DNA of 64,000 bases from Straminergon stramineum (taxonomy: Eukaryota; Streptophyta; Bryopsida; Hypnales; Calliergonaceae), in assembly GCA_963920665.1 (NCBI GenBank), contig OY987264.1, positions 23,044,906-23,108,905 on the forward strand. The letters run 5' to 3'. This document shows positions 12,376-23,014 of this stretch, one piece after another; position 1 is the stretch's first letter, and each line of letters starts with the position of its first letter. The notes beneath the pieces are model-generated. The model was not told where the DNA came from, searched no databases, and was given only the letters and a program-made list of their open reading frames with translations. The position numbers and the translations under genes were made by a program.

Positions 12376-14073
12376 TTGTTCATTCCGTGGAATTCACTGG
12401 CAGATATGTCGAACCTGAACGCCAGCATGACTGACCCTGATGAGCAGACTCATCATTCGGAATCGGAGATGGTCACCATCGGCGACTTGGTAGTATGGCA
12501 CCAGATGCCCTTCCTCTCGGTCCGCAAGCTGACTCAACTCAATTGCCCAAGATGGTCAATATGGGATTCTTCCAATATCGCACGCATCGCAAAGGCCCGG
12601 ACGCTGGACGACACCCGAGACTGGTACTTCCCGATTATTGTCAAGAAGGAGAAACTTGTGACCGAGGAAGCACATCCTTCTCTCTCAACACTCTCAGATC
12701 AACTCGAGGAAGATTTATGCTCGCTCCCGGTCAAGGATATATGGTCGTCATGGTCTGGAATCTGGCACTCGAGCGCACAACACGCATCGGAAAGGGCGCA
12801 CCCGCTCCCTCCCATGACACATCTCCCGCACGAATGGCTGAACTTCAGCATCCCTCGAGATGACGTCATTGCCAGCTCAGGCGGCCTGCTCCTGATCAAG
12901 GGCAGGAGTGGCGTTGTCCCGATTCGCCGCAGCAAGCGCCTGAACCCGGTGCTTGCCGATTCCAACCCCTCGTCGATCTCGGACACCACGAAGCTGGCGG
13001 CGGGAACGTCGAATGGGCAGTTAAGGAATCGCACACCGCAGTCCTGGAAGCGCCTGCTGGTTTGCAACCCGCTGACTCGTGAATGCAGAGAACTCCCGGC
13101 AGCTAATTGTCGATTTTTGGGATTAGCGTCGTGGGCGTTTGCCTATCAGAGTGGCGTGCAAGCGTGCCTGGTGGTCAACGAAGACGCCAACTGTTACCAA
13201 GTGATTCTCACTCTCAGCGAAATCGTGGCCGTTTACACGTCCACCACCAACAGCTGGAATTGTTTGCGATTTCCGCAGGAGCGTCCATGGGGTCGACGTG
13301 TTCTCTGGTCACGTTACATGATATTTGTTACATGGGAGTACGTTAGTGCAAGTGCGCATGTGGGTGGGCGTCTCTACTTCGCAGACGTAAAATCCAGAAC
13401 CGAATCCGATGCAGACATGGAGCCCAGCCAGACAGCTATTAACGCCGGTACTCTGCGACTCTTCGAAGTCAACGCAGAAGCAGGGAAATGGCAAGTTGTC
13501 CAGCAGTACACTCTGCGGAAGTTCCATATCCCATCCCTTAAGTATGACGACGAGGAGTTTTCCTATGACATGAGTATATACCCGTTCGTCGAGATCTTGG
13601 AATGTATGGGAGGTATGTACGCGGTCCTTCCTGCAAAGGTTCACGACGCCTGCCTCATCGGAGAGGAGAAACCCCACCGCTGGAAGTCGGAGTCTCTCGA
13701 TAGTGTGGACGAGTTTGGGAGAAAACTTGCTTTCATGCCCCTTTGTTTTTACATCATGCAACTGCAGGGACACGGAGTGGATTGTGGAGTCCTGCGGATC
13801 CAGGTTCCGCTCAACCAAATTGATTATCAGTCTCGCGTTCAGCGTTTGATGTCTATTGCCAAACGACAGCTGAATTTCTTTCGGAACTGGTTCATCTGCG
13901 AAGCGCGAGGCAGCGTGATCTGGGTGGCGTGCGAGGACTATGTGCTGTCGTTCAATGTGGTGTCCGGAGTGTCGCAGACGCAGATCATATCTCTGGACGA
14001 CGGCACTATTAATCAGTTCGGGGAGGAGAAATTGAGATTCGCTTACAGACCTAGCTTGCATATGAAACCGTGA
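12376..14073 (+). CDS. F-box/kelch-like protein (degenerate F-box), 565 aa
   Basis: This is an intact intronless paralogue of the 6145-7878 gene, on the opposite strand, so the two are divergently oriented about 4.5 kb apart. Matching blocks run the whole length: SE.E.VTIGDLVVWHQMPFLSVRKLTQLNC.RW (F-box-like, about residues 33-65), ARTLDDTRDWYFPII, LPPMTHLPHEW, SSGGLLLIKGRS, LLVCNPLTRECRELPAANC, VAVYTSTTNSWNCLRF, GTLRLFEVNAEAGKW, MPLCFYIMQLQG, GSVIWVACEDYVLSFNVVSG and the terminal SLHMKP. A GSTLRLF-type kelch signature and the CNPLT motif are typical of plant F-box C-terminal domains. The predicted role is an SCF substrate receptor. The ATG at 12376 may be extended: an ATG eleven codons later (MSNLNASMTDP) sits nearer the conserved start. 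Intactness in two copies implies that selection has kept the frame. Confidence 0.86.
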   Translation: MFIPWNSLADMSNLNASMTDPDEQTHHSESEMVTIGDLVVWHQMPFLSVRKLTQLNCPRWSIWDSSNIARIAKARTLDDTRDWYFPIIVKKEKLVTEEAHPSLSTLSDQLEEDLCSLPVKDIWSSWSGIWHSSAQHASERAHPLPPMTHLPHEWLNFSIPRDDVIASSGGLLLIKGRSGVVPIRRSKRLNPVLADSNPSSISDTTKLAAGTSNGQLRNRTPQSWKRLLVCNPLTRECRELPAANCRFLGLASWAFAYQSGVQACLVVNEDANCYQVILTLSEIVAVYTSTTNSWNCLRFPQERPWGRRVLWSRYMIFVTWEYVSASAHVGGRLYFADVKSRTESDADMEPSQTAINAGTLRLFEVNAEAGKWQVVQQYTLRKFHIPSLKYDDEEFSYDMSIYPFVEILECMGGMYAVLPAKVHDACLIGEEKPHRWKSESLDSVDEFGRKLAFMPLCFYIMQLQGHGVDCGVLRIQVPLNQIDYQSRVQRLMSIAKRQLNFFRNWFICEARGSVIWVACEDYVLSFNVVSGVSQTQIISLDDGTINQFGEEKLRFAYRPSLHMKP

Positions 14074-14540
14074 AGCGGGTCATTGACCATCGATTGTGGT
14101 CTGACCGTTATTACCCACTGGGATAATTATATAGTTAGTATCGTAACTATAGGACGTCGTCCATGTACGATTTGTAGTTGCAAGTCTGAAACTTGTTACT
14201 GCAGTTCAAGTTTGCGTGCTCAGATTTGCTGCAACATTAGATTTGACGTTTAAGTGTGTTGAATCGCATTTGACTTCTTTATTTATTGGAAAGCAAATAG
14301 AATATATATGGTTCATGGACAGATCGAGTGGACTCGTTGAACATTTGAAATGGATGTATTATTCAATGAATTCTGTTGGCGCGCAATTATTTGTGGTACT
14401 TGATTAATTGGTTCTTTTAACAGACCTTCACATGAATAGCCATAAAATTACCATTTTCACTCTATGTCTCAAATCCCTTCAGCATTCAGACACTAGGGAG
14501 ATCTCTTATATTGTAACAAATATGAGACATGAATACTTAC
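14074..14540. other. 3' flank of the F-box gene, no gene seen
   Basis: AT-rich sequence following the stop at 14073. It presumably includes the 3' untranslated region, but no unambiguous polyadenylation signal can be chosen. It ends where the relic of the GHKL ATPase gene begins. Confidence 0.5.
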
Positions 14541-17500
14541 TCCTCGAGCATGTGGAAGCAATGGACCAAGACTACGAATAGCCCGGCGAGAAAAGCTTTC
14601 AAAATTTTCCATACAATCTGAGTCTTCTTCCTTCAGTTGGTCAATAATATCATCAATTTCTTCTCTTCCCTGTTTACCAAGACAACAGCATCAGACAAAT
14701 AAGTAACAGGCACAAAAAACAAGAGCTTCAAATTGTGTCGATAGTCAAGTCTTCAAGAAAATATCGTCAATTTTCACAACAAAACTTGGTAGTGCTTCCG
14801 AGAATGAATGTATGTTACCTGGATAATAGGAAAGTAATGGTCAACAAGTGATGTGTGCAGTTACCTTATCAAATCTGTCTCCTGCATGCTCTAAACATAC
14901 CAAAAACCATCATAAATCTTTGCATCGATCAACTGTGGCAAGCATAGAGAAATGAAGTAACAACTCGGTCTTCACTCAAATGTGATCAATGAACGAATCA
15001 GGAATGCTGAAGATCAATAATCGTCTGCTCCAGAACTTTGAAATTACATCATTTGGGATGTTTGAGCGCAATCAGTGGCTAGCTAGTCAGACCCTGTGGA
15101 CTCTGGGACTTATACAACATTTTCAAAGAAGGAATCGAAAGGAAACTACCTGATATATCCATATCTTTGAGTTTGGAAAACTCAAAGATAACTACAAACA
15201 GATCTCCACGACCTGAATGAAAATGAGAGTGAGTCACCTCACCACCCAGTACCCCCGCCAGATCTTCACCGTTAACCTGCACTCTAAGCATGACACCTCA
15301 GAGCTACAAATTTAAGTGCATTTAAGGATAACAACAATGGTACAATAAGAATAAAGAGAATGGTTTTATTGTAGTGACTTTCTCACCCAAATTTCAACAG
15401 GCCTGGTAGTGGAAGTCTCACCATATCCTTCATCATACTGCACCAGATACGGAACCACATTCATGAATCGTACATAGGTCCAAATGCAAGCGACAGCAGA
15501 AACATGTAAAAAGAGACAACATTAGCGAAACGAATTTCCCTGTATATACGGGAAATAGTAATCTTTCAGCTTACGCTCCACCTCCTCAACCCTCCACGTT
15601 GAGTCGTTGACACTTTACGATTCAAATCGGAAATCTCTAGTAGCAACCCATAGTATCAGTATCATTTCGAAACAAGCAGTGGGCAAAAGAGCAAAAAACG
15701 TCTGCTGTAAACAACTGAAATCGCTTTCTGTATTAGCTACCTCTTTTCGATTGGGATTTGAAATTAAGCTGAATTTCTCATTGAAGGTGGCAGTTGAAAA
15801 CATTTGATCCTTACAAATGCAAGTGAAAATTAATCCTACATCGTGTTTAACACTGTCTGAGTCGAATAGACCCAAATTGCTTCTGTACTGAGCAGTTTAC
15901 CTTTGTGAAGCTTCCATGCGGAGACCATTGAAGCTCCTGTTTTGTTGAGGGACGAACTCACTTCCCGTCTATGCATATGACAAAATGCATTGGCATTCCA
16001 AGTCTTAGGTCTGTCACATATTATCACTGGAGAATTTGTTCGATGGGTTCAAACTTGGTAACGTCCAAAAGGATAAATCAGGTACCTTCCACATGCAGTC
16101 CACACGCTCCTAGATTTCATAGTTGCTGTCAAAGACTTTCTGCCTGAATGCAAAATAGCTACCTCCTGCGACCTCTCTGTTTTCAACGAGACTGTTATGC
16201 TTCTGTGAAAGCAGATTCATGTGAAATGATGGATCATTCTCAAGGAAAACTAATATTAGACCACTTCAATAACCCTAGGAATTATAGATAACCACGACGT
16301 ATTGTGAGAAAGAAAGCAAATATGGAAGTGCAACAGTCTAAACTTCCTCGTCTAAATAGTGCAACAAAATTGTGACAGACAATAACTGGTGACACAGTGA
16401 CAGTCAATAGCTGAGATCCTATCAAGTAAGAACAGGAAAAAAGCTGTTGGACAGTGTCCTCAGAAAGACACCAGAGTTCCAGTGTGATACATTACTGAAC
16501 GCATTCAGTCTTCAACCACATTTTGAAAGATGCGCACAAATGCATTAAGTCTTCGGATTCAGATTCAAGAAGCTTGGCGACCACATCAGCTCCATTGGCA
16601 AATGAAAACTTGCCAAGGTGAAACCCAGCTGAAATTCCTCCAAAGTCCAAATCAGTACACTCCAAAGTTGGGCTCCATATTAAATCACAAAAAATCAATG
16701 AATGATGCTCAATTCATTTCTTTTGAACAAACTCGGCATTTTCTTAGCAAACACTCGTGCAACTCGTACGTAAGTAGTCGACAGTTTGACAAACAAATAC
16801 TAGCAAAACACCTATTTCCAAATTAGGTTCTTGGAAATATAGAAGACGCTTGTAATTACTGGAACTATAGCTAGGTACATCATCTCAAAATATTCCTTTA
16901 CTAGAGTAACGTCCATTCACAAAGCTAATGTCAATAAAATAGACCTTTTACATCTATTTCTAGATTATGTAAAATTAGTGCTGACTTCATAGCTGCCAAT
17001 GTAGTGCCAAGTTAATCAAGTTGATGCCAATGACAGTAACATGAAATTAACACCAATTGCTATACGCCAACATTAAGGTTCACGACATTAATGCAACATG
17101 AGGACTATATGAGTCTAATGCCTATTAACTGAACATCAAGAAATTTGTGGGGGAGGAGGGTCATTTGTATTGTTCGAAAACTCACGCATTGTAAGCTGAA
17201 AAAAACATTAAAAAACATTACAAATTTCCCACCTTCAGGTATAGAGGATCTCCACCAGTCGCCTCGGGTTCAACGTGCGGTTGGTCGAGGATTCTAAAGT
17301 TCCTCTGTACAATGAGGTCAATCTGTTATTGTTTCGGGAAAACTGACAATTTCAAAATTAAGAAGTATAAACAACTGTAGTTTGCTGGAAACCGACAAAC
17401 ATGAGCTTAATGCTTACCATTTTGCAATACAGTTGTCAGGGGTACCATCCATCCCTTTGCTTGTGTCGTATATGCTGATGGTCCCATTCTTGTGGTCGAG

Positions 17501-17690
17501 GTTCACACTGCCAAGCAATTTTTTGAATTGTCAATCTCCTCAAGAGAAAAATTTCCTCAGTAAGATTTCCTCTTCTTCAAAAGAAGGCTCACAAGAGAGC
17601 GGTACCAGATGAGACGTTGTTTTCTAGTTTGCAGTTGATACACGGCTTGCAATGAACTGTCCTGTTGGCAAAAGTACTCTTCATTCATCA
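14541..17690 (-). pseudogene. GMI1/SMCHD1-like GHKL ATPase gene relic (N-terminal part only)
   Basis: Minus-strand exon-like blocks translate, in order, into parts of the plant SMC-hinge protein family typified by Arabidopsis GMI1. 17690-17590 has EEYF...DSSLQAVY (GHKL N-box region, with Ser where Asn is expected). 17545-17418 has SVNLDHKNGTISIYDTSKGMDG, the GHKL G1-like box, ending CIAKW at a GTAAGC donor. 17324-17233 has GTLESSTNRT and GGDPLYLK in two different frames. 16680-16500 has PNFGVY, then a stop and frame change into DFGGISAGFHLGK. 15968-15901 is a short exon. 15475-15387 has VRFMNVVPYLVQYDE. 15300-15150 has QVNGEDLAGVLGGEVTHSHFHS. 14669-14541 has ENFESFSRRAIRSLGPLLPHAR. Several junctions keep canonical splice sites. 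The family's products use ATP and a C-terminal SMC hinge in DNA repair or chromatin silencing; the hinge half is absent here. At least two frame breaks make it a pseudogene. Family identification is from remembered motifs, not a search. Confidence 0.75.
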
Positions 17691-17699
17691 CTTTGAACC

Positions 17700-18570
17700 A
17701 TTTTGTTGCGAGACAGTCATACCAAAGAGAAACCGAAGTTTAAATCGTCCAGGTAATTCAGATCTATCAAAAATTAATGAAATACTGTACCAATTCATCC
17801 GCTCACACTGAAATCAAAGTATAATCTTGTGGCAAGACCACCAACATGTGGAGTTCCGGTGCCACAATCCAAAAACCCTAAGTACACACATTAATCTCCA
17901 ACGTCAGAGATGTCACAAAACTGATGTCAAATTAAATATTACTGTGGAACAACCTTCAAAGTTTACATGTCCACTTTGCATATGTAAAAATGCTTAAAGT
18001 GGCGCATATGGTATCCTCAAATTTAGTGGTTCATAACTGAGAACCAAAATTGAGAGGCTTAAGAATGCAGTGACTCACCGGATGAGCGTGTATGAGCATG
18101 TACCGTATCCCGGTTCAAATCTTGCCAAATATAGTCATGTGATAAAACAGAGTTAGATATCTTCTAAATCCAGTACTCAAAAGATACAAAGACGTTCACC
18201 ATCTAGAGTAACGGTTTAGGGTGAAAAGAAAAACACGTTGGTAAGCAAAATCCCAACCCACATTGAGAAGAAGAACCTTAGTTCCCAGCTTTCGACTCAT
18301 AGCTTGATGCGAATATCTTGGAAAGGTCTCCCTTGGAAGTCTCGAACCTTCATCACACCACACCATGACTACGCGTCTACGCACTACATTGGCTCTACCA
18401 CACCTGCCCATGGGACGGACGCAACTGTCTCTCAGATGTGAAGAACTCATTGCGAGTGAGTGCAGCAAAATATCTTCCCCGCTGTTGCTGACGACGCCAT
18501 GGCTACAACAACCTAAATGAAATGCAAGAGCTCCAGATCGCTATCGCTTAAAAGGAAACGGGCGTTAGGG
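17700..18570 (-). other. Possible 5' region of the GHKL relic; unassigned 90-codon open frame
   Basis: A GC-richer block at 18196-18468 on the minus strand gives a 90-codon open frame starting MLHSLAMSSSHLRDSC with many Arg and Val residues. It lies upstream of the GHKL relic in the same orientation, so it could be its leader or first exon. I recognise no motif in it. Confidence 0.3.
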
Positions 18571-19029
18571 ATCAACGGAATGTATTCCATAATTCCAAGA
18601 ACAATTCCTAAATGAAAGAACAAAAATGGATAAATCTTTGGACATGTTGTGTCGACTGTGCAATCACCTGTCTAAAAGAAATCCAAGTTTTAGGATGTTT
18701 AAGTTGACAGATTTTTTTGGACAACCAATGTACCAACCCTTGTATTTATGCCAACAATGAAACATCTTCAATGACAATATATGTTACATTGGATGGCATT
18801 GTTGCCATAAAAACACGGTTGTTACATTGGATGTCCAAAAACTCCATCAACTTAGACATGGAATTCTTCTAGTGTTCTATGAAAATCTGGAAATTTGAGT
18901 TGCATTACAAAGTCCAACTATTCTACCAGTTACCAAAAAGGATGATAAGCTACCTCAATTCTTTCACCAAACAACCCACCATCCTCCTACTAATTGAACT
19001 CAATACTACACCAACTAGTCTAAGTTTAG

Positions 19030-19519
19030 GTATGCAATTGAGAAATGTCAATCCTAATGGTTGTAATAAACAATCTACACCCAAAATTCTTATTTTTTTT
19101 CAAAAATACTAGAAATCAAATTAAATAAAGGACTTCCAAGTTTATCTTAGAGTAGAAATTCCATAACTATCCGCAAACCAAAACTCTTCATAACTTTCAT
19201 TTCATTAATCAAAATGGAATGATTCAAAGAATAAAAGCTTTTCATGTATATATAAATCTAGAAAATCAATTTCCAATTTTTATTTTTTTAAAAAGAAATT
19301 TTCTAAGCTAACTAGGTTGCCCACAAAACAATGAAAACTACATATGATACATTAGCTTCTTAATCATGTAGTTAAAAGTTTTGAAAATTTTTGGGCCTTA
19401 AAGCTACTCCCTGGGTACATGTTGTCTGAAAATTTCAAAGAAAATAGTAAAAATTCCATTCATAGTGAGGTGCCCAAAATCACTGTATTTCTAATAAACG
19501 CAATTTAAGGCTTTAGGGG
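19030..19519 (+). mobile_element. TTAA-flanked element, family A, 5'-truncated copy
   Basis: This region matches the 3' part of the complete family A element at 56322-57972, including the shared segments around GGAATGATTCAAAG and the segment before the end. The right terminus reads CTTTAGGGG followed by TTAA (19520-19523). The left end is lost at about 19030. No coding capacity is seen. Confidence 0.75.
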
Positions 19520-19726
19520 TTAAGAATGACTTGCTCCATAATTGCACTAGCTCTATTTTCTCCACAATGTTTAGTCATTTTGCAGTCATAAGTGCAACTG
19601 GAGGATGAAGAGGTAATGAAGTGCAAGATTCATCTCCTATATTTCATTCACAACTTTGTCAACATTTTGACATGGAAATTAGAAAATCCAGTGTAGAGGC
19701 TATAGTAAAAAATAAATAAAAAACAA

Positions 19727-20165
19727 GTAGATCGATGTCGTTTATTGTAATCACACTTCACTCCAACACAACTAGAAAATGACTCCAATGTCCCTCACAA
19801 ATGCCTTCTAGGAAGCTTCACATGCTTAGAAGGTTGATGTGTCCACATGGCCTCTTCACCTTACTCTCATAAGATTGCATTGAGAAAAAGAGAGAGGCCA
19901 CAATCATTATATTAAGTAGAAAACAGTCATACTTTGTAACTAGAGTTCACTTCAATGTGACTAGAAAATGACTATGGATTCACTTACACGCATCTTCCAG
20001 GAAGTTTTTCATAATTGAAGTGGACACTTGTCCTCTAATATGTCTATTTAGTAGATTCACATTCTTTTCTTATGGTTGCATTAGGTAGAAGAAAAAAGAG
20101 ATAGTCAAATATGAATAAGATGCAATCATCCCTTTACATCAATACTCACTACAATGCAACTTCAA
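19727..20165. repeat. Diverged tandem repeat, about 190-bp unit
   Basis: Two adjacent units (about 19727-19914 and 19915-20110) share a CACTTCA...ACTAGAAAATGACT block, a CTTC(T/C)AGGAAG block and a GATTGCATT(A/G)AG-type block. A partial third unit follows and is interrupted by the element at 20169. No coding capacity was found. Confidence 0.65.
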
Positions 20166-20168
20166 AAC

Positions 20169-20419
20169 ACTATAACAAAACATGGTAAAAAAAAACTATA
20201 GTCAAAATCGACTACAGTTCTTCTTGCTACGTTTTTGTGCATGTGTGTGTAGTGGGTTGTTAGCTACTTTTGCAATTTCCCACTGCAATTTGGGGAATTT
20301 GGGGGCATGAAATTGCAAAAAATGTTGGCTGCACATGTAGTGGGCGTGCACAAAAACGTGGCAAAAAGAACCCTAGTCGATTTTGACTACAAGTTTTTTT
20401 TACCATGTTTTGTTATAGT
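20169..20419. mobile_element. MITE with long (about 75 bp) terminal inverted repeats
   Basis: Both ends begin ACTATAACAAAACATGG and the inverted repeats continue through a TAGTCAAAATCGACTA block to an ACGTTTTTGTGCA block. The short interior contains a smaller inverted pair around TGAAATTGCAAAA. It can fold into a near-complete hairpin. On the left the base before the repeat is C, giving CACTA, but the other side lacks it, so superfamily assignment stays open. Confidence 0.88.
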
Positions 20420-22920
20420 AAAATGATTGAAGGTTGACTTATACTCTCCTTCCTAGAAACTAGACATTGGAATGCTATTGAATGAAGCATCAATGAAAGC
20501 TAGAATGAAAACCACTTTTGTCCACAAATTCCCATTCGTTTAGTCATGCTCTAGTTGATGTGGACTTAGAAGTACGATGTGGACATACAAAGTCTATTAT
20601 GGATGGCATGAAGTTGTAGAGAAGTTGTAAAATAAATTATTGCTTGTTGAAAACAATTGAAGGTCAAATCATAAACAACCAATGACTCCCATGTTTAGAA
20701 ATTTCCAATATATTTAATTTGGAGTGGGTTTATTATACTATTTTACTAGGAATACTGTTCTTTTGGATTTTGGGGCATGAAAATGAAAGTCATATAGTAG
20801 TTATAAAAAAACAACTAACACACTTTAGAGGGGGGGTCTAGGGTTTAGGGTGGTGGCAATTTTGGAGGTTAGAGTGGTAGCAGTTTAGGATTTAGGGTAG
20901 TGATAGCTTTAGGGTTCAAAGCCCACTTGCATTAGAGTCATCTTGTAGTGTTTCATAGTCATTTTAGACTTTAGAGTTCTAAACTAGTCATTTGTACTAC
21001 TAGTAGTTGCACTTGTAGTAGTTTGGCCCTATAATGAAGGCAATGGCTAGGGTTCCACATGGCATGCAATCATGTAGTCACTACTATTTGAAGTTCTCAA
21101 TGGTACTGATTTTGTCTCTCTCACTTTGAAATGAAGGAAACCCTAATTTCCCACCTCATTTCGTGTGTTTTCCATGCTCTTGCAAACTTTGCTTGGTGAG
21201 TTTCTCTTTTTGTGCATCAACTTGCTTTCCTTGTCAACAATTTGAACTCTTTTTTTTTGCCTTCTTGCCTTCCTACTTTGTAGTAGAGAATTTATAGCAA
21301 GATGGATGCATAGGAGACCCACTTCTTCCATTCCATTTCCCTCACTGCTTGTCGATTAAGTAGTAAAATTTTTGCAAGGGGTGTGAGGTAGTTGATGCTT
21401 AAGTTAAGTGAAATAGGTATACACTTCTAACTTACATTAGATTTTTTGAGTTTTGATTCTTCAAGGTATTAGGGGATTTTGGTTTGTTGCTAGGAGGATG
21501 CATGAAGAGATCAAGTTACTTGTTTTTTATTGATCTTTTTGCAATCTACTGCTAAAAATGACATGGATGGCCTTGCCACTTCTTCAAATTCATTGTTTAT
21601 ATGTTTTACTTTTAATTTGGTTATGGATGATTCCTCACTTGATGTGGCATTGATATTCTAAATTAAAGATATGGGCAAGAGAAAGTAAAGGACATTGTAG
21701 GCACAAATGTTGAGAGTTGTTATCAAGTAGGACAATAGTTGTAGACAACAAATATAAAGTTGTTTGTACAATTAGAGTTTAGTCATAGATTACCATTACT
21801 TATTGTAGAGTTGAAGTGAAGTTGCAATTAGTTGGGTTTAGAAGTCATCATGCACTGACATAGATGCTAGATAGAAGACATGCAAAAGTTGGATAGCAAT
21901 CAAGAAAATTATGCAAGAAGTACAAAAAGTCTTCAAGTTGATGTGTCCTTTGGGAAGTTGGTGGTGTACAGAAGGTAGGGAGTAGTATATTTGCCATTGT
22001 AGTTGTTAACACAATTAATCTTACAATTGTGAATGTCTTTCTGCAAGTGGATTGTTATTCATCCTTTGCTCAAGAAACTACCTATGTTTTTTCCTCATAT
22101 CAATACAAATACTTGGCATCATGTTAAACCGCAAATGAGAATGGTCATTGTCTGGACTAAATGCATGAGGACATCTATGTAATGCGTAACTGATGAAATA
22201 CATTGGCCACAAAGTCATGTGGATGTTGTATCGTTGGTGTCTTAGTCATATGTAAATAACAAATCAATCATGGAATTCGACTAATAGATGCTTGCTTCCA
22301 TTTGTATATCTAAACCTTCATTCAACTAAAACAATTTTACTTCCTAGCAATTACAGAGGCAATTAATTTTCACTGTGGTTCTTTTTTACCACTTTTTGTT
22401 TTAGTGCACTCATCTTTGACCATGTCCAAATCAATGACTTGTTGAGAACTCTAAGTGTATTGCAAAATGACTTATGGATGACTACTTTGAATAAAAAGCA
22501 CCTCTACAAATATAGGAAAATCATGTCCTATATCAACAAATGCCACGTGTACAAAAGTGGGCCCCATAAACCATTGTGCAAACATCGTTGTCACTCAAAA
22601 ATGATTCGCCATGTCACTGTCCATGTCAAATGCTACTTGACACATCCGTTGATGATTAGAAGAACACAATGGAAGCCTTCGCTACATCATTGTCCACATT
22701 AGAAGCATTCACAAATGTGCCACAACACATCAACTACTAACTGGGCGGACACAGTGGATGCTCTCACCACATGTGTAGATGAATAGATTTGCCATGTCAC
22801 CACTATTTCTACCTCACTTGACACATATATTTTTTTCATCCTTTGTACATCCAAGATAGAAATGGATGGTGATACTAAAAATAGAAGTCATTTAGAAACG
22901 ACTTGTCCACAATGACTCCA
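20420..22920. other. Repeat-rich intergenic DNA, no gene seen
   Basis: Open frames are short and of low complexity. A degenerate TTTAGGG-rich patch lies at about 20825-20905. Around 22560-22820 a CGCCATGTCAC...CTTGACACAT motif occurs twice about 190 bases apart, which hints at another decayed tandem repeat. Confidence 0.5.
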
Positions 22921-23014
22921 AGGCCCTTAAGTCATTTCATAATCACTTGAGTCCAGAATGATTGCTGAAAAGTCAATCTTGCAAGTCATTTTTGTCCTCA
23001 TTTTTTTTGTAGTG
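22860..23014. mobile_element. Possible right end of a CACTA-like transposon
   Basis: The segment ends in TTTTTTGTAGTG, the complement of CACTACAAAAAA, a usual CACTA terminus. Just inside are four copies of an AGTCATTT or AATGACT motif, resembling the subterminal repeats of that superfamily. No matching left end was found, so the element is either truncated or longer than I could trace. Confidence 0.5.

Noticed and set aside
13309..14061. 250-codon minus-strand frame inside the F-box gene
   Set aside because: It is an antisense shadow; the plus-strand reading is conserved in three paralogues.
20825..20905. TTTAGGG-rich patch, considered as interstitial telomere repeat
   Set aside because: The units are few, degenerate and irregularly spaced; chance or an old decayed repeat is equally likely.
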